Part shown: in pieces, positions 8,555 through 23,035 of the stretch
How the letters are laid out: every line of letters begins with the position of its first letter
Position numbering within the stretch: the stretch's first letter is position 1
Assembly: GCF_023149035.1 (NCBI RefSeq)
Contig: NZ_JAHXMY010000001.1
Location: 558,001-622,000, forward strand
Source of the DNA: Microbacterium sp. EYE_78
Lineage (GTDB): Bacteria > Actinomycetota > Actinomycetes > Actinomycetales > Microbacteriaceae
DNA: 64,000 bases
Reading direction: 5' to 3'
Notes under the pieces: model-generated
What the model was told of the DNA's origin: nothing
What the model saw: the letters and a program-made list of their open reading frames with translations, nothing else
Database searches by the model: none
Program-made: the position numbers and the translations under genes

Positions 8555-9761
8555 GGCGGTGCACCACCCTCCGGAATGCCGAATGGGCTCGGGGATGGGT
8601 GAGGGCGACGCGGAAGAGGAGATATCGCCACAGCGCGTACGCAGCAGACCGACGTCCCGGCGCACGCGGGCCACGCGCCTCTGCGATGTAGACCTGTTCG
8701 AGTCGCGACGCTGCGCGGTCGATGGCGAACCGGTCCTCCACGACGGCTCTCCCGAACCATCCGAGTGCCTCCGCGGATGCTGGGTCAGCCATCACCCCGC
8801 TGACGATGGCGGCGAGGCTCGGCCCCCCCGAATCCCCATGCCCGAAGAACCCCTGCCGAAGGTGCAGGCCGATGGTGTCGGGGCTGAGGAGGTTCCAAAA
8901 GCCGCCTGGACCCTGGACGACGACCGGTCGAGCATGCGCCATGGCGCGGAGGGCGGAGCTCCCCATCCCGATGACGAGATCGGCCGCTGCGTACACAGGG
9001 CGCGGGTCGGCCACGTCTCCCTCGAGTCGGACGTCGAAGTCGACTGCCGAGAATCGCGCGGCCGCAGCTCGGACACCTTCCTCGTCATCCCCGCTGCCTG
9101 CAACGACGAACGTGACAGCGCGTGGGAGGGGCGCGGCGGCAAGAGCGGCGATCGCCTCCGCGACGCCGCGCGCCTTCTCGTGCTCGCTGGACAAGCGTCC
9201 GACGACCGAGATGACGAAGCGGTCGTCGCCCAGCCCGAGATCCGCACGAGCGCGCCGACGGTCCGTCGGCCGGTCGTGCGCGGTGTCCACCGGCGGCTCC
9301 ATGAGATGCACAGTCCCGCGCCTCGCGCCCTGGCCGCGCGCCAGGTCCGCGGTGCCGACGATCAGGGGCACGTCGACCGGCAAGAAGTCGGGAACGTCCA
9401 TCGACAGCACCGTGATGACGCTCCGGTGACGCGTGGCCTGGGAGATCGCGGTCGACGTCACCGCAGGCGGATGTTCGTAGGCGTGCACGATGTCGGGCCG
9501 GAACTCACGGATCTCGCGCCGCAGGGCGCGGACCGTTCGCGGAGAGAGGGCGCGGCCGGTCATCGGGGGCGCCGGACGGTATTGCAGCCCGAGGGCGTCG
9601 ATCCTGCTTTGCAGCGGCCCCGGCGGCGCGAAGACACGTACCTCGTGGCCGCGGTCCCGGATGCGCGCGGCCAGGTCGATCGCATTGATCTGACTGCCGC
9701 CCGTGATCAGCTCGTGCGGGCAGACGAGAACGCGAAGACGCGCGGCCGTCTCAGCGGACAC
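8547..9761 (-). CDS. GT4-like glycosyltransferase
   Basis: A 404-residue GT-B glycosyltransferase. Near the N-terminus it reads VLVCPHELITGGSQINAIDLA, the glycine-rich acceptor-domain start of GT4 enzymes, and later VISVVGRLSSEHEKARG opens the donor domain. The usual EAMA(C/M)G motif is degenerate (MGSSALRAMAHARPVVVQG, about residue 270). The GTG start at 9761 overlaps the upstream GT32 stop by 11 bases and has GGAG seven bases before it. The open frame extends to 10040, but that part is a shadow of the GT32 gene. Confidence 0.82.
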   Translation of the reverse strand: MSAETAARLRVLVCPHELITGGSQINAIDLAARIRDRGHEVRVFAPPGPLQSRIDALGLQYRPAPPMTGRALSPRTVRALRREIREFRPDIVHAYEHPPAVTSTAISQATRHRSVITVLSMDVPDFLPVDVPLIVGTADLARGQGARRGTVHLMEPPVDTAHDRPTDRRRARADLGLGDDRFVISVVGRLSSEHEKARGVAEAIAALAAAPLPRAVTFVVAGSGDDEEGVRAAAARFSAVDFDVRLEGDVADPRPVYAAADLVIGMGSSALRAMAHARPVVVQGPGGFWNLLSPDTIGLHLRQGFFGHGDSGGPSLAAIVSGVMADPASAEALGWFGRAVVEDRFAIDRAASRLEQVYIAEARGPRAPGRRSAAYALWRYLLFRVALTHPRAHSAFRRVVHRHG

Positions 9762-10551
9762 CGTATCGCTCCATCCAGGTGGCCAGCGGGCTGCCCGACT
9801 CGGGGTCACGTCCTCGACGCACCTCGTTCCACAGATGGACGGCGTACGTCGCCGAACTGAGCGGGAGCCGTCCTGGCGCGAACAGGACGTCGGCGGCTGT
9901 CCAGGGGACCGGGTAGAACACCTCGGCGGACAAGCCACGGTGGAGCAGTCGTTCCCCGGTGACCACAGTGGTGATCGCGGCTGGACCCGTCGCGCCCCAT
10001 GTGATCGCATCAGCAGTCCGTCGCCCGAGCACCGCATCACGCGTCTTGCGCAGAATGCGACGGGGTGGGTCCCCGCGCATCCATCGGTTGGGGTGCGCCA
10101 TCAGGGTCGTCAATCGCCGCGCGGCGTCATGTCCCGCCGGCAGACGCAGGACCGCCTGATTCGCGACGCGTTCGTCCTGCCACCCGAAGACGATGTCGGA
10201 GGTGAAGTCCCATGGCTTCACGCAGACCACGTCGCAGTCGCTCCACCATCCACCATGCTCGAACAGCAGCGCGTAGCGGAAGATGTCGGCGATGGGTCCC
10301 GGCTTCACGCCGCGGGCGCGGAGCTCCTCGAAGCGTGCGTACGACATGACCTCACGAGCATCGCGAATGACCGTCCCGTCCGGGACGCCGTCCAGAGGCT
10401 CGTAGGCGTAGAGATGGACCTCGTGCCCGTTCGCCTGGAACGACCGGATGCTGAGCCGCTCGACATCGCCGAGCGGCCGCCCGAACCAGAACATCTGGAT
10501 AGGGGCGAGCGCGACCGTCGCGACGGTGACAGCCCCGGCCGCAGCACTCAT
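9751..10551 (-). CDS. GT32-like glycosyltransferase with DXD motif
   Basis: A 266-residue protein with the family-32 core: an N-terminal QMFWFGRPLG segment and then ADIFRYALLFEHGGWWSDCDVVCVKP at about residues 87-112, where the DxD aspartates coordinate metal and nucleotide sugar. Family members are retaining hexosyl or HexNAc transferases that decorate polysaccharides. ATG at 10551 forms a TGATG junction with the aminotransferase stop and has GGAGGG upstream; a GTG one codon earlier is less favoured. It sits between the sugar-nucleotide genes and a GT4 gene in the same operon. Confidence 0.83.
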   Translation of the reverse strand: MSAAAGAVTVATVALAPIQMFWFGRPLGDVERLSIRSFQANGHEVHLYAYEPLDGVPDGTVIRDAREVMSYARFEELRARGVKPGPIADIFRYALLFEHGGWWSDCDVVCVKPWDFTSDIVFGWQDERVANQAVLRLPAGHDAARRLTTLMAHPNRWMRGDPPRRILRKTRDAVLGRRTADAITWGATGPAAITTVVTGERLLHRGLSAEVFYPVPWTAADVLFAPGRLPLSSATYAVHLWNEVRRGRDPESGSPLATWMERYGVR

Positions 10552-11684
10552 CACCGGCCCTCCACCGCAGCCCGGAGAACCTCCGCGACCCGTTCCTGCT
10601 GCTCCGCGGTCAGATGCGGGAACATCGGCAGCGACAGGATGCCCTCGGCCGCCCGCTCAGCCACCGGGAACTGGCCCGGTCGGCCGCCGAGCTCGGCGTA
10701 CGCCCCGGTGAGGTGCACCGGCGTCGGGTAGTGGATGCCGGCGCCGATCCCGGCATCCGTCAACTCGGCGAGGACCCGATCGCGCTGGGCGACGCGGACG
10801 ACGTACAGGTGCCAGACGTCGCGGTTCCCCGGTCGCGACGCCGGCAGCCGGACCCCGTCGATGTCGCCGAGCAGCTCCCCGTAGCGGGATGCCGCGGCTC
10901 GCCGCATCTCGTTCCATCCCTCGAGCCGGCGCAGCTTCGCCCGCAGGACGGTCGCCTGCACGGCGTCGAGCCGTGCGTTCACCCCGATGTGGTCGTGGAC
11001 GTATTTGACGGCGCTGCCGTGCGCGCCCAACGTGCGGACGAGGGCCGCGATCCCCTCGTCGTCGGTCATGACGGCGCCGGCGTCTCCCGCGGCGCCGAGG
11101 TTCTTGCCGGGGTAGAAGCTCGTCGCGGCGACGAGCCCCATCGCCCCTGCACGCCCGGCGAATCCCGACGCGCCCTGCGCCTGCGCCGCGTCCTCGACGA
11201 CGGCGAGCCCCCGACGGTGGGCGATGGCGGTCAGCGACGCCATCGGCGCCGTCTGCCCGAACAGGTGAACCGGGGCGATCGCCCGGGTGCGCTCGGTGAC
11301 GGCCGCTTCGACCGCTTCGGGGTCGATGAGCAGGTGCACGTCGTCGACGTCGACGAAGACCGGGACGGCGCCGATCCGAGAGACGGCCTCTGCCGTGGCG
11401 ATGAACGTGTTCGCCGGCATGATGACCTCGTCGCCGGGCTGGACGCCGATCGCGCGGTAAGCGAGTTCGAGCGCGTCGGTGCCGTTGGACACCCCGATGA
11501 CGTGACGCACACCGATGTAGTCGGCGTATTCGCGCTCGAACGCTTCGACCTCCGCGCCGCCGATGAAGGCGGCGCTCTCGAGCTGCGCCCGCCACACGGG
11601 AAGCACCTCATCGGCCACCTCCGCCTGCTGCGCGGCGAGGTCGAGGAACGGCACGGCGGTGACACCTGTCGTCGCGATGGTCAT
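10551..11684 (-). CDS. DegT/DnrJ/EryC1-type sugar aminotransferase, WbpE-like
   Basis: A 377-residue PLP-dependent enzyme of the sugar aminotransferase family. It opens with VPFLDLAAQQ, a start typical of WbpE/WlbC enzymes that aminate 3-keto UDP-sugars. Asp165 and the VVEDAAQAQG stretch bind the pyridine ring, and Lys194 in SFYPGKNLG should form the Schiff base. ATG at 11684 overlaps the upstream gene as ATGA. With the Gfo/Idh dehydrogenase at 14465-15532 and the WbpD-like acetyltransferase at 22427 it would give a UDP-3-acetamido sugar. The C-3 specificity is inferred from similarity and context. Confidence 0.85.
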   Translation of the reverse strand: MTIATTGVTAVPFLDLAAQQAEVADEVLPVWRAQLESAAFIGGAEVEAFEREYADYIGVRHVIGVSNGTDALELAYRAIGVQPGDEVIMPANTFIATAEAVSRIGAVPVFVDVDDVHLLIDPEAVEAAVTERTRAIAPVHLFGQTAPMASLTAIAHRRGLAVVEDAAQAQGASGFAGRAGAMGLVAATSFYPGKNLGAAGDAGAVMTDDEGIAALVRTLGAHGSAVKYVHDHIGVNARLDAVQATVLRAKLRRLEGWNEMRRAAASRYGELLGDIDGVRLPASRPGNRDVWHLYVVRVAQRDRVLAELTDAGIGAGIHYPTPVHLTGAYAELGGRPGQFPVAERAAEGILSLPMFPHLTAEQQERVAEVLRAAVEGR

Positions 11685-12304
11685 GCGAACACCCCCAGCG
11701 GTCGCGCGGGCACACCGGCCCAGGTCTGCTGCGCCGGCACGTCGGAGAGGACGACGGCGCCCATCCCGACGGTGGCGCCGTCCCCCACGGCGATCCCCTG
11801 CCGGATCGCCGCGTTCATACCGACGTACGCGGCCTCGCCGATGCGCACACCCCCGCCGAGGGCGACCCCTGCGGCGAGCGTCGCGAAGTCGGCGACCTCG
11901 TCGTCGTGCGTCACCACGGTGTTCGGCATCACGACGACGTGCCGGCCGAGTGCGGCATCCGCCGTCATCACGACCCCGTCGAGCACGATCGATCCCGCGC
12001 CCACCGTGCAGCCGGCACCGATCCGGGCGGATGCCGCGACGAAGGTCGCATGCCGATCCGCCGACAGTCCGGCCGATTCGAGCGAGCGGACCACGTCGCG
12101 TCGCACAGCGCTCGGCCCGATGCACACCAGCACCTGCTCGGGCCGGTGCACGACTTCGCGCACCGCTCCAAGGACCGGCACACCCCCGACGGTGGTGCCG
12201 TGACGACGCGGGTCATCATCCACGATCCCGACGACCGCGCCGGGCGACGCCGCCATCACCTCGCGTGCGAGGCCGCCGGCCCCGACGAGCACGATGCCGT
12301 TCAT
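11681..12304 (-). CDS. NeuD/PglD-like sugar acyltransferase
   Basis: A 207-residue left-handed beta-helix acyltransferase. The N-terminal GIVLVGAGGLAREV is the nucleotide-sugar-binding Rossmann-like part seen in PglD/NeuD, and residues from about 90 onward show hexapeptide repeats (ARIGAGCTVGAGSIV and later VRIGEAAYVGMNAAI). His133 in VVTHDDEVADFATLAAG matches the family's catalytic base region. PglD acetylates a UDP-4-amino sugar, and the neighbouring upstream aminotransferase could supply that substrate. Coupling is by ATGA overlaps on both sides. No 4,6-dehydratase of the PglF type is seen in the window. Confidence 0.83.
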   Translation of the reverse strand: MNGIVLVGAGGLAREVMAASPGAVVGIVDDDPRRHGTTVGGVPVLGAVREVVHRPEQVLVCIGPSAVRRDVVRSLESAGLSADRHATFVAASARIGAGCTVGAGSIVLDGVVMTADAALGRHVVVMPNTVVTHDDEVADFATLAAGVALGGGVRIGEAAYVGMNAAIRQGIAVGDGATVGMGAVVLSDVPAQQTWAGVPARPLGVFA

Positions 12305-13476
12305 GACGCGACCTGCTGACCCGCCGTCAGCGCAGCCAGTGCCTGCCGCGGATCGCGGAGCACCGCGATGACCCGGTCCTGGTCCGCATCAGAGAGGGTG
12401 TGGAAGACGGGCAGGATGAGGGTCCGGTCGGTGAAGCGCTCGGTCGCCGGGAGCCCCTCGGCCGGCACGAGATCGCGATACGGCGCCTGCCGGTGGGCCG
12501 CCATGATGCCGCGCCGCGCGGAGATGCCTTCGGCGGCGAGCGCGGCGAGCAGCCCGTCGCGATCGACCGGGTAGTCGTCGCCCACCTCGACCCAGAACGA
12601 CTGCACGTTCGAGGTGCCCCAGGCCGGGTCGACGACGAACCGCAGGCCGGGGACGCCGCACAGCGCCGCGCGGTAGCGGTCGGCGATCTCGCGTCTGCGC
12701 CGCACGATCTCGGGGAGGCGCCCGAGCTGGACGAGTCCGACGGCGGCCTGCAGATCGGTCATGCGGAAGTTCCAGCCGACCTCGTCATAGACCTCGGCCG
12801 GGGGGAGCACCGAGGTGTGGCGGTCGGCCGCCGACACGCTCATCGCGTGCTCGCGCAGCTTTCGCGCGCGAGCCGCCCACGCGGCGTGCGTGGTGGTCAG
12901 CATCCCGCCCTCACCGGTGGTCAGCAGCTTCCGGGGGTGGAACGACCATGCGGCGATCTCCGCGCCCGCGCCGACCGGTCGACCGCGATACGTTGAGCCG
13001 GCACCGCAGGCGGCGTCCTCGATGACGACGATGCCGAGCGGGTCGGTCACGGCGCGCACGTCCTGCAGATCGAGGGGGACGCCGCCCTGGTCGACGGCGA
13101 TGACGGCGGTCGTCCGGTGGGTCAGGGCCTGATCGACCGTCTCACCGGTCACGTTCCCGGTGATGGGGTCGACGTCGGCGAAGACCGGCGTCGCCCCGAC
13201 GTATCGGACTGCATTGGTCGTCGCGATGAACGACAGCGACGGGATGACGACGTCGTCGCCGGGCTGGACTCCCGCGACGATCAGCGCGAGGTGCAGCGCG
13301 GTCGTGCAGCTCGTCGTCGCGACCGCGTACGGAGCCTCCATCGCCTCGGCGAACTCCTGCTCGAAGCGGGCGACCCGAGGCCCCTGCGCCACCCAGCCGC
13401 TCTCGATCACCTCGGCGACCGCCTGGGCCTCCTCAGCCCCCATCCAGGGCATCATGACGTTGATGCGCTCGCTCAC
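12301..13476 (-). CDS. DegT-family sugar aminotransferase, PglE/WecE-like
   Basis: A second sugar aminotransferase, 391 residues. The opening INVMMPWMGAEEAQAV and ESGWVAQGPRV resemble PglE/PseC-type enzymes that aminate 4-keto-6-deoxy UDP-sugars. VVIEDAACGAGS carries the pyridoxal aspartate, and Lys183 in SFHPRKLLTTGEGG is the expected Schiff-base lysine. It starts at GTG 13476, overlapping the epimerase stop as GTGA, and overlaps the NeuD/PglD-like gene at its end. The pairing of aminotransferase and acyltransferase suggests N-acetylation at one amino position, separate from the WbpE-like branch. Confidence 0.85.
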   Translation of the reverse strand: MSERINVMMPWMGAEEAQAVAEVIESGWVAQGPRVARFEQEFAEAMEAPYAVATTSCTTALHLALIVAGVQPGDDVVIPSLSFIATTNAVRYVGATPVFADVDPITGNVTGETVDQALTHRTTAVIAVDQGGVPLDLQDVRAVTDPLGIVVIEDAACGAGSTYRGRPVGAGAEIAAWSFHPRKLLTTGEGGMLTTTHAAWAARARKLREHAMSVSAADRHTSVLPPAEVYDEVGWNFRMTDLQAAVGLVQLGRLPEIVRRRREIADRYRAALCGVPGLRFVVDPAWGTSNVQSFWVEVGDDYPVDRDGLLAALAAEGISARRGIMAAHRQAPYRDLVPAEGLPATERFTDRTLILPVFHTLSDADQDRVIAVLRDPRQALAALTAGQQVAS

Positions 13477-14468
13477 CGCGCGACCGCCATCCGCTCGCCC
13501 GCGACCTCGGCGCGGAGGGGTCGCCACCATTCGACGAGTCGCTGCAGCCCTTCGTCGAGTCCGATCCGCGCCTCGAAGCCGAGGTCACGGCGTGCCGCCG
13601 ACGTGTCGGCGAGGCGTCGGACGACGCCGTTCACCGCGCGTTCGGGGCCGTGCTCGAGCGACAGATCGGAGCCCATGACGCGCAGCAGCGCATGCGCGAG
13701 TTCCGCGAGGCTCGTCTCCGTGCCGCTCGCGATGTTGTACGTGCCCTCGACGACGTCGCTGCGGGCGGCGAGGACGTTGGCACGGGCGATGTCGGGCACG
13801 CAGACGAAGTCCATCGTCTGGCTGCCGTCGCCGAAGATGAGCGGCGGCTGTCCGTCGGCGATCCGCTCCATCCACCGCACGAGGACTTCGGTGTAGAGCC
13901 CGTGCACGTCCATCCGCGGTCCGTAGACGTTGAAGTACCGCAGCAGCACGTAGTCGAGCCCCTGCATCGCGCGGAAACTGCGGACCAGCCCCTCGTTGAA
14001 GGTCTTGGCGGCGCCGTAGATCGTGTCGTTGTTCTCGTGGTGGTGGCGCTCAGTCGTCGGGAATTCCTCGGCCATGCCGTAGACGGAGGCACTGGATGCC
14101 GCGATGAGCTTGCCGACCCGGTGCCGCGCAGCCGCCTCGACGACGTTGAACGTCCCGTCGACGAGGACTTCGAGCGCGAGTCGGGGCTCTTCGGCGCACT
14201 GCGTGATGCGGATCGCGGCCTGGTGGAAGACCACGTCCTTCTCGGCGACGAGGTCGTCGACCAGACGCGCGTCCCGGATGTCGCCGTCGATCAGCGAGAC
14301 CCGGCCGGACGCGAGTGCCGGCTCGAGGTTGCTCCGACGACCGCGCACCAGGTTGTCGAGGACGTCGACCGAGGCGACGCCTTCGGCGAGCAGGTCGTCG
14401 ACGAGGGTCGACCCGATCGTGCCGGCGCCTCCGGTCACGAGGACGCGAGCTCCTTCGAGCCGGGTCAT
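13473..14468 (-). CDS. NAD-dependent sugar epimerase/dehydratase (extended SDR)
   Basis: A 331-residue extended short-chain dehydrogenase. The Rossmann GxxGxxG lies at residues 13-19, and Tyr151 and Lys155 form the YxxxK catalytic pair, preceded by the serine in AASSASVYG. VLLRYFNVYGPR is the usual substrate-side signature of UDP-glucose 4-epimerase relatives. Family members act on nucleotide sugars, so 4-epimerisation of a UDP-HexNAc or UDP-hexuronate is plausible. Starts and ends are coupled by ATGA/GTGA overlaps within the eight-gene operon. I cannot separate epimerase from decarboxylase or dehydratase roles by eye. Confidence 0.85.
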   Translation of the reverse strand: MTRLEGARVLVTGGAGTIGSTLVDDLLAEGVASVDVLDNLVRGRRSNLEPALASGRVSLIDGDIRDARLVDDLVAEKDVVFHQAAIRITQCAEEPRLALEVLVDGTFNVVEAAARHRVGKLIAASSASVYGMAEEFPTTERHHHENNDTIYGAAKTFNEGLVRSFRAMQGLDYVLLRYFNVYGPRMDVHGLYTEVLVRWMERIADGQPPLIFGDGSQTMDFVCVPDIARANVLAARSDVVEGTYNIASGTETSLAELAHALLRVMGSDLSLEHGPERAVNGVVRRLADTSAARRDLGFEARIGLDEGLQRLVEWWRPLRAEVAGERMAVAR

Positions 14469-15532
14469 GCCGCCACCTCCTCGGCGGGTACGAGACGGGG
14501 GACGGGATGCGGGGCGCCGAACGCGGCGAGGCTGCCCGCCGCCGCATCCAGCACCGACAGCACCCGAAGGCCCGCGGCACCGCTCGTGCGCGACGCGCGG
14601 CGCTCGCGAATCGCGGCCGCGAACTCGGTCACGACACCGCCGAGTGCTTCACGTTCCTCGAGAGCGGGCGCCCAGGTGTCACCGAGGCGGTACGAGACGT
14701 TCGCCGCGCGACGGTCCTTGGCGGTCGCCTTCGACACGGTGTTCACGTCGACGCCCCGGTCGTAGACGCTCAGGCGCTGCTGCGGGTTCAGGTCGTCCCA
14801 GACGAGCGTGCGGCGTGTGCCCCCGATCACCATGCGGCGGATCTTCGTGGGGCTCAGCCAGTTGACGTGCACGTGCGCCATCGCGCCGCACTCGAGGGGC
14901 ATCGCCATGTAGCCGATGCACGACTTGCCGGTCCCGAGCGGGTCGGATCCGTGCGCCGAGACCGAGGTGGCCGCGAGTCCACCCGGAAGCACGAAGTCCA
15001 TGATCGACAGGTCGTGGGGAGCGAGATCCCAGAAGACGTCGACGTCGGGCTGGATCAGGCCGAGGTTGATGCGCACGCTGTCCACAAAGAGGATGTCGCC
15101 CAGGGCGCCCTTCGCCACGAGCTCGCGCATCTTCAGCACCGCCGGCGTGTAGCAGTAGGTGTGGTCGGCCATGAGCACGAGTCCCTGCTCCTGCGCCCGG
15201 CGGACCATCTCGCCGCCGCGGTCGCGGGAGTCGGCGAGGGGCTTCTCGACCATCACGTGCTTGCCGGCGTCGAGCGCGGCGAGCACGATGCGGTGGTGCG
15301 TCCGCGCCGGGGTCGCGACGGCGACGGCGTCGATCATCGGGTCCGACAGGACGGACTCCAGGTCGCTCGTGACGGGCGCCCCGCCGACGGCGTCGGCGAC
15401 CTTGCGGGCCCGGTCGATGTCCAGGTCGCAGATGGCCGCGAGGTTCCAGTCACGGCTCGCGCGGAGGTTCCGTGCGAGATTCGGTCCCCAGTAGCCCGCG
15501 CCGATGACGGCGACGTTGAGCCTTCCATTCAT
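14465..15532 (-). CDS. Gfo/Idh/MocA-family nucleotide-sugar dehydrogenase, WbpB/WlbA-like
   Basis: A 355-residue oxidoreductase with an N-terminal NAD(P) fold (GAGYWG at residues 11-16), the EKPLADS motif with Lys97, and the catalytic-region Asp169 and His173 in DLAPHDLS. Relatives such as WlbA oxidise C-3 of UDP-GlcNAc uronate, giving the keto substrate for a WbpE-type aminotransferase, which is encoded three genes downstream. ATG at 15532 has GGGGGA just upstream; the open frame from 15580 would remove the leader. It is the first gene of the unit running to 7103. Regulation is suggested by four GGGGA repeats in the 63-base leader region. Confidence 0.83.
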   Translation of the reverse strand: MNGRLNVAVIGAGYWGPNLARNLRASRDWNLAAICDLDIDRARKVADAVGGAPVTSDLESVLSDPMIDAVAVATPARTHHRIVLAALDAGKHVMVEKPLADSRDRGGEMVRRAQEQGLVLMADHTYCYTPAVLKMRELVAKGALGDILFVDSVRINLGLIQPDVDVFWDLAPHDLSIMDFVLPGGLAATSVSAHGSDPLGTGKSCIGYMAMPLECGAMAHVHVNWLSPTKIRRMVIGGTRRTLVWDDLNPQQRLSVYDRGVDVNTVSKATAKDRRAANVSYRLGDTWAPALEEREALGGVVTEFAAAIRERRASRTSGAAGLRVLSVLDAAAGSLAAFGAPHPVPRLVPAEEVAA

Positions 15533-15537
15533 TGCAT

Positions 15538-15578
15538 TCCCCCAAATGTCCCCATGTGTGTCCCCGAAGGGCTTCCCC
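15538..15578 (-). repeat. Four GGGGA direct repeats upstream of the eight-gene polysaccharide operon
   Basis: On the coding (minus) strand GGGGA or GGGGGA complements begin at plus-strand positions 15538, 15549, 15561 and 15574, spaced 11, 12 and 13 bases. The copy nearest the ATG doubles as the ribosome site. The intergenic space is only 63 bases, so the array fills most of it. Spacing near one helical turn fits direct-repeat binding by a dimeric regulator, or a series of sites on the RNA. Confidence 0.6.
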
Positions 15579-15595
15579 AATGCGCGGCGTCGCCG

Positions 15596-21270
<5,675 letters not shown>

Positions 21271-21274
<4 letters not shown>

Positions 21275-22218
21275 GCGGTCACCCCCTGCGCGCCGCGGCT
21301 CGACAGGTCCCGCTCCCAGGTCTGCGAGGCCGTGTCGCGGAGCGCGAGCCGGACCCGCGCGGCCACCGTGAGTCCCACGTACCAGCCGGCGTCCACCGCG
21401 TCGCGGATGCCGCGCACCGCCCGCAGGAGTGAGGCCACGCGTCCGGCGCCGGTGGCCCCGGCATCCTCTGCGCTCTGCTGCACGTGCCCGCGGTGCTGTC
21501 GCATGAGGACGCCGAGGAGCGTCCGGGTGTCGCGCGGCGTCCGCACCCGCATCGGCGCGGTGGCGACGACGCGCTTCTCGTCCTCGGCGAAGAGGGCGTC
21601 GAACCAGCAGTCGTCGGCCGTCAGCGTCGGGAAGGCGGCGAACCGCGCGTGCCCGACCTCGTTGGTCGCGTACCCGCCGGCGCCCCACATGCGACGGGTC
21701 GGGGCGGCGATGCGCGCTCGCGCCCGGTAGTAGGCGCGGACGGGAAGGCTCGCCCCGGAGATGTCGTACCCGAAGCACGGACGGGCCGCGAGGACGGTCG
21801 GCTCCGCGAGCGCGGCGAACGCGGCGGCGACGGCCGCGGGCTCGACTTCGATGTCCGCGTCGAGGTAGAGACGCGGCCAGCTCGTGGCGGTGCTGTCGCC
21901 GAGGTTGAGGCCGGCGACCTTCGATGCCTCCGCCGTCTCGACGACGGTCACGCCCGCGAACCGCCGCGCGATGTCGGCGGTCTCGTCCGTGCAGCCGTTG
22001 CACGCCACGATGACCTCGACCCCGGCGTCCACGAGCGGCGCGAGGTGCGCGAGCGTGCGCGCGATCACCGCTGCTTCGTCGTGCGCCGGAATGACGACGG
22101 CGCCCGCAAGGTGCGCGGTCGTCGCGAGCGGCTCGGCGTCGAATCCGTCGACGATGACACCGTCGACAGCGCGTGCCGGCCGGTCCGCACGTGCGGCGGA
22201 TGTCCCCAGAGTCCCCAT
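21271..22218 (-). CDS. GT2-family glycosyltransferase
   Basis: A 315-residue GT-A fold enzyme. [16 protein letters not shown] and [12 protein letters not shown] form the nucleotide-binding part, and [10 protein letters not shown] holds the DxD metal-binding aspartates. The C-terminal third is alpha-helical and basic without clear membrane helices. ATG at 22218 is preceded by GGGGAAGAGC as ribosome site; the open frame runs back to 22557 but has no other good start. It is the first gene of a two-gene unit with the large DUF4082 protein, joined by GTGA, so the sugar it adds may concern that protein or the polymer it binds. Confidence 0.83.
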
Positions 22219-22337
22219 GCTCTTCCCCAAGTCGCCCACACCCCGAGCAAGGAATGCGAGCCATAGACCGGCGCCGTCGACGATCCCACTCGTCGCCGTC
22301 GCGTCCGCCTCCCCAGGCGAGCGCAACCGGTGTCCCC
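22203..22337 (-). repeat. GGGGA repeats around the start of the GT2-DUF4082 unit
   Basis: Minus-strand GGGGA complements begin at 22203, 22212 and 22224 (9 and 12 bases apart), straddling the ATG at 22218. Two further copies lie at 22310 and 22333, 23 bases apart. They lie on the coding strand, as at the other polysaccharide units. Confidence 0.5.
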
Positions 22338-22372
22338 GCGGCAATGTAAGCAGATCGAGGCGCCGGGCACAA

Positions 22373-22378
22373 TACAAT
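22373..22378 (+). promoter_or_regulatory. -10 box for the WbpD-like gene
   Basis: TACAAT on the plus strand would start transcription near 22385 and give a leader of about 42 bases. No good -35 is seen. A TACATT on the opposite strand at 22343-22348 may serve the divergent GT2 gene. Confidence 0.5.
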
Positions 22379-22426
22379 CCGACACACGGATGCCGGGGGC
22401 ATCCGCATCCGATGGAGGAGGCCGTC

Positions 22427-23026
22427 ATGTCCGGCACCGCAGCGACCGTCCACCCGTCCGCCGACCTCGACGACGATGTCGAGCTGGGCGACGGCACCCG
22501 GGTCTGGCATCTCGCCCAAGTGCGGGCGGGCGCGCGGGTGGGAGCGGACTGCAACATCGGGCGCGGCGCCTACATCGGTCCCGGCGTCGTGCTCGGCCGC
22601 GCCTGCAAGGTGCAGAACTACGCGCTCGTCTACGAGCCGGCGATCGTCGGGGATGGGGTCTTCATCGGTCCGGCAGTCGTCTTCACCAACGACGAATTCC
22701 CTCGTGCGGCGAACCCAGACGGCTCGCTGAAGGGATCGGACGACTGGCACGCCGTCGGCGTGGTGGTCGATGACGGGGCGTCGATCGGGGCGCGGGCGGT
22801 GTGCATCGCGCCGGTGCGCATCGGCGCCTGGGCGCTCGTCGCCGCGGGCGCGGTCGTGACGAGGGACGTCCCGGCGCATGCGCTCGTCGCGGGCGTGCCC
22901 GCGAAGCGCGTCGGCTGGGTCGGCCGCACCGGGCGGCCCCTCACGTCCGCCGGCGACGATGTGTGGGTGTGCCCCGAGACCGGTGAGCGGTACGCGCCCG
23001 ACGGCGACGGACTGCGCCTCGTCTGA
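22427..23026 (+). CDS. Hexapeptide-repeat N-acetyltransferase, WbpD/WlbB-like
   Basis: A 199-residue left-handed beta-helix acetyltransferase. It begins [20 protein letters not shown], then [19 protein letters not shown] coils, and the [12 protein letters not shown] and [11 protein letters not shown] segments that mark WbpD/WlbB enzymes, which acetylate the 3-amino group of UDP-2-acetamido-3-amino-2,3-dideoxy-glucuronate. The C-terminus ends with a short extra region containing [12 protein letters not shown] at 22427 has GGAGGAGG upstream; ATG 22412 is also in frame. It stands alone, divergent from the GT2-DUF4082 unit, but completes the dehydrogenase-aminotransferase pair of the main operon. 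Confidence 0.85.
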   Translation: MSGTAATVHPSADLDDDVELGDGTRVWHLAQVRAGARVGADCNIGRGAYIGPGVVLGRACKVQNYALVYEPAIVGDGVFIGPAVVFTNDEFPRAANPDGSLKGSDDWHAVGVVVDDGASIGARAVCIAPVRIGAWALVAAGAVVTRDVPAHALVAGVPAKRVGWVGRTGRPLTSAGDDVWVCPETGERYAPDGDGLRLV

Positions 23027-23035
23027 GCGCCCGCG

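Noticed and set aside
21275..22879. Extension of the DUF4082 gene frame upstream to 22879
   Set aside because: The frame stays open by chance inside the GT2 gene and the WbpD-like gene; the signal peptide and GTGA overlap place the start at 21274.
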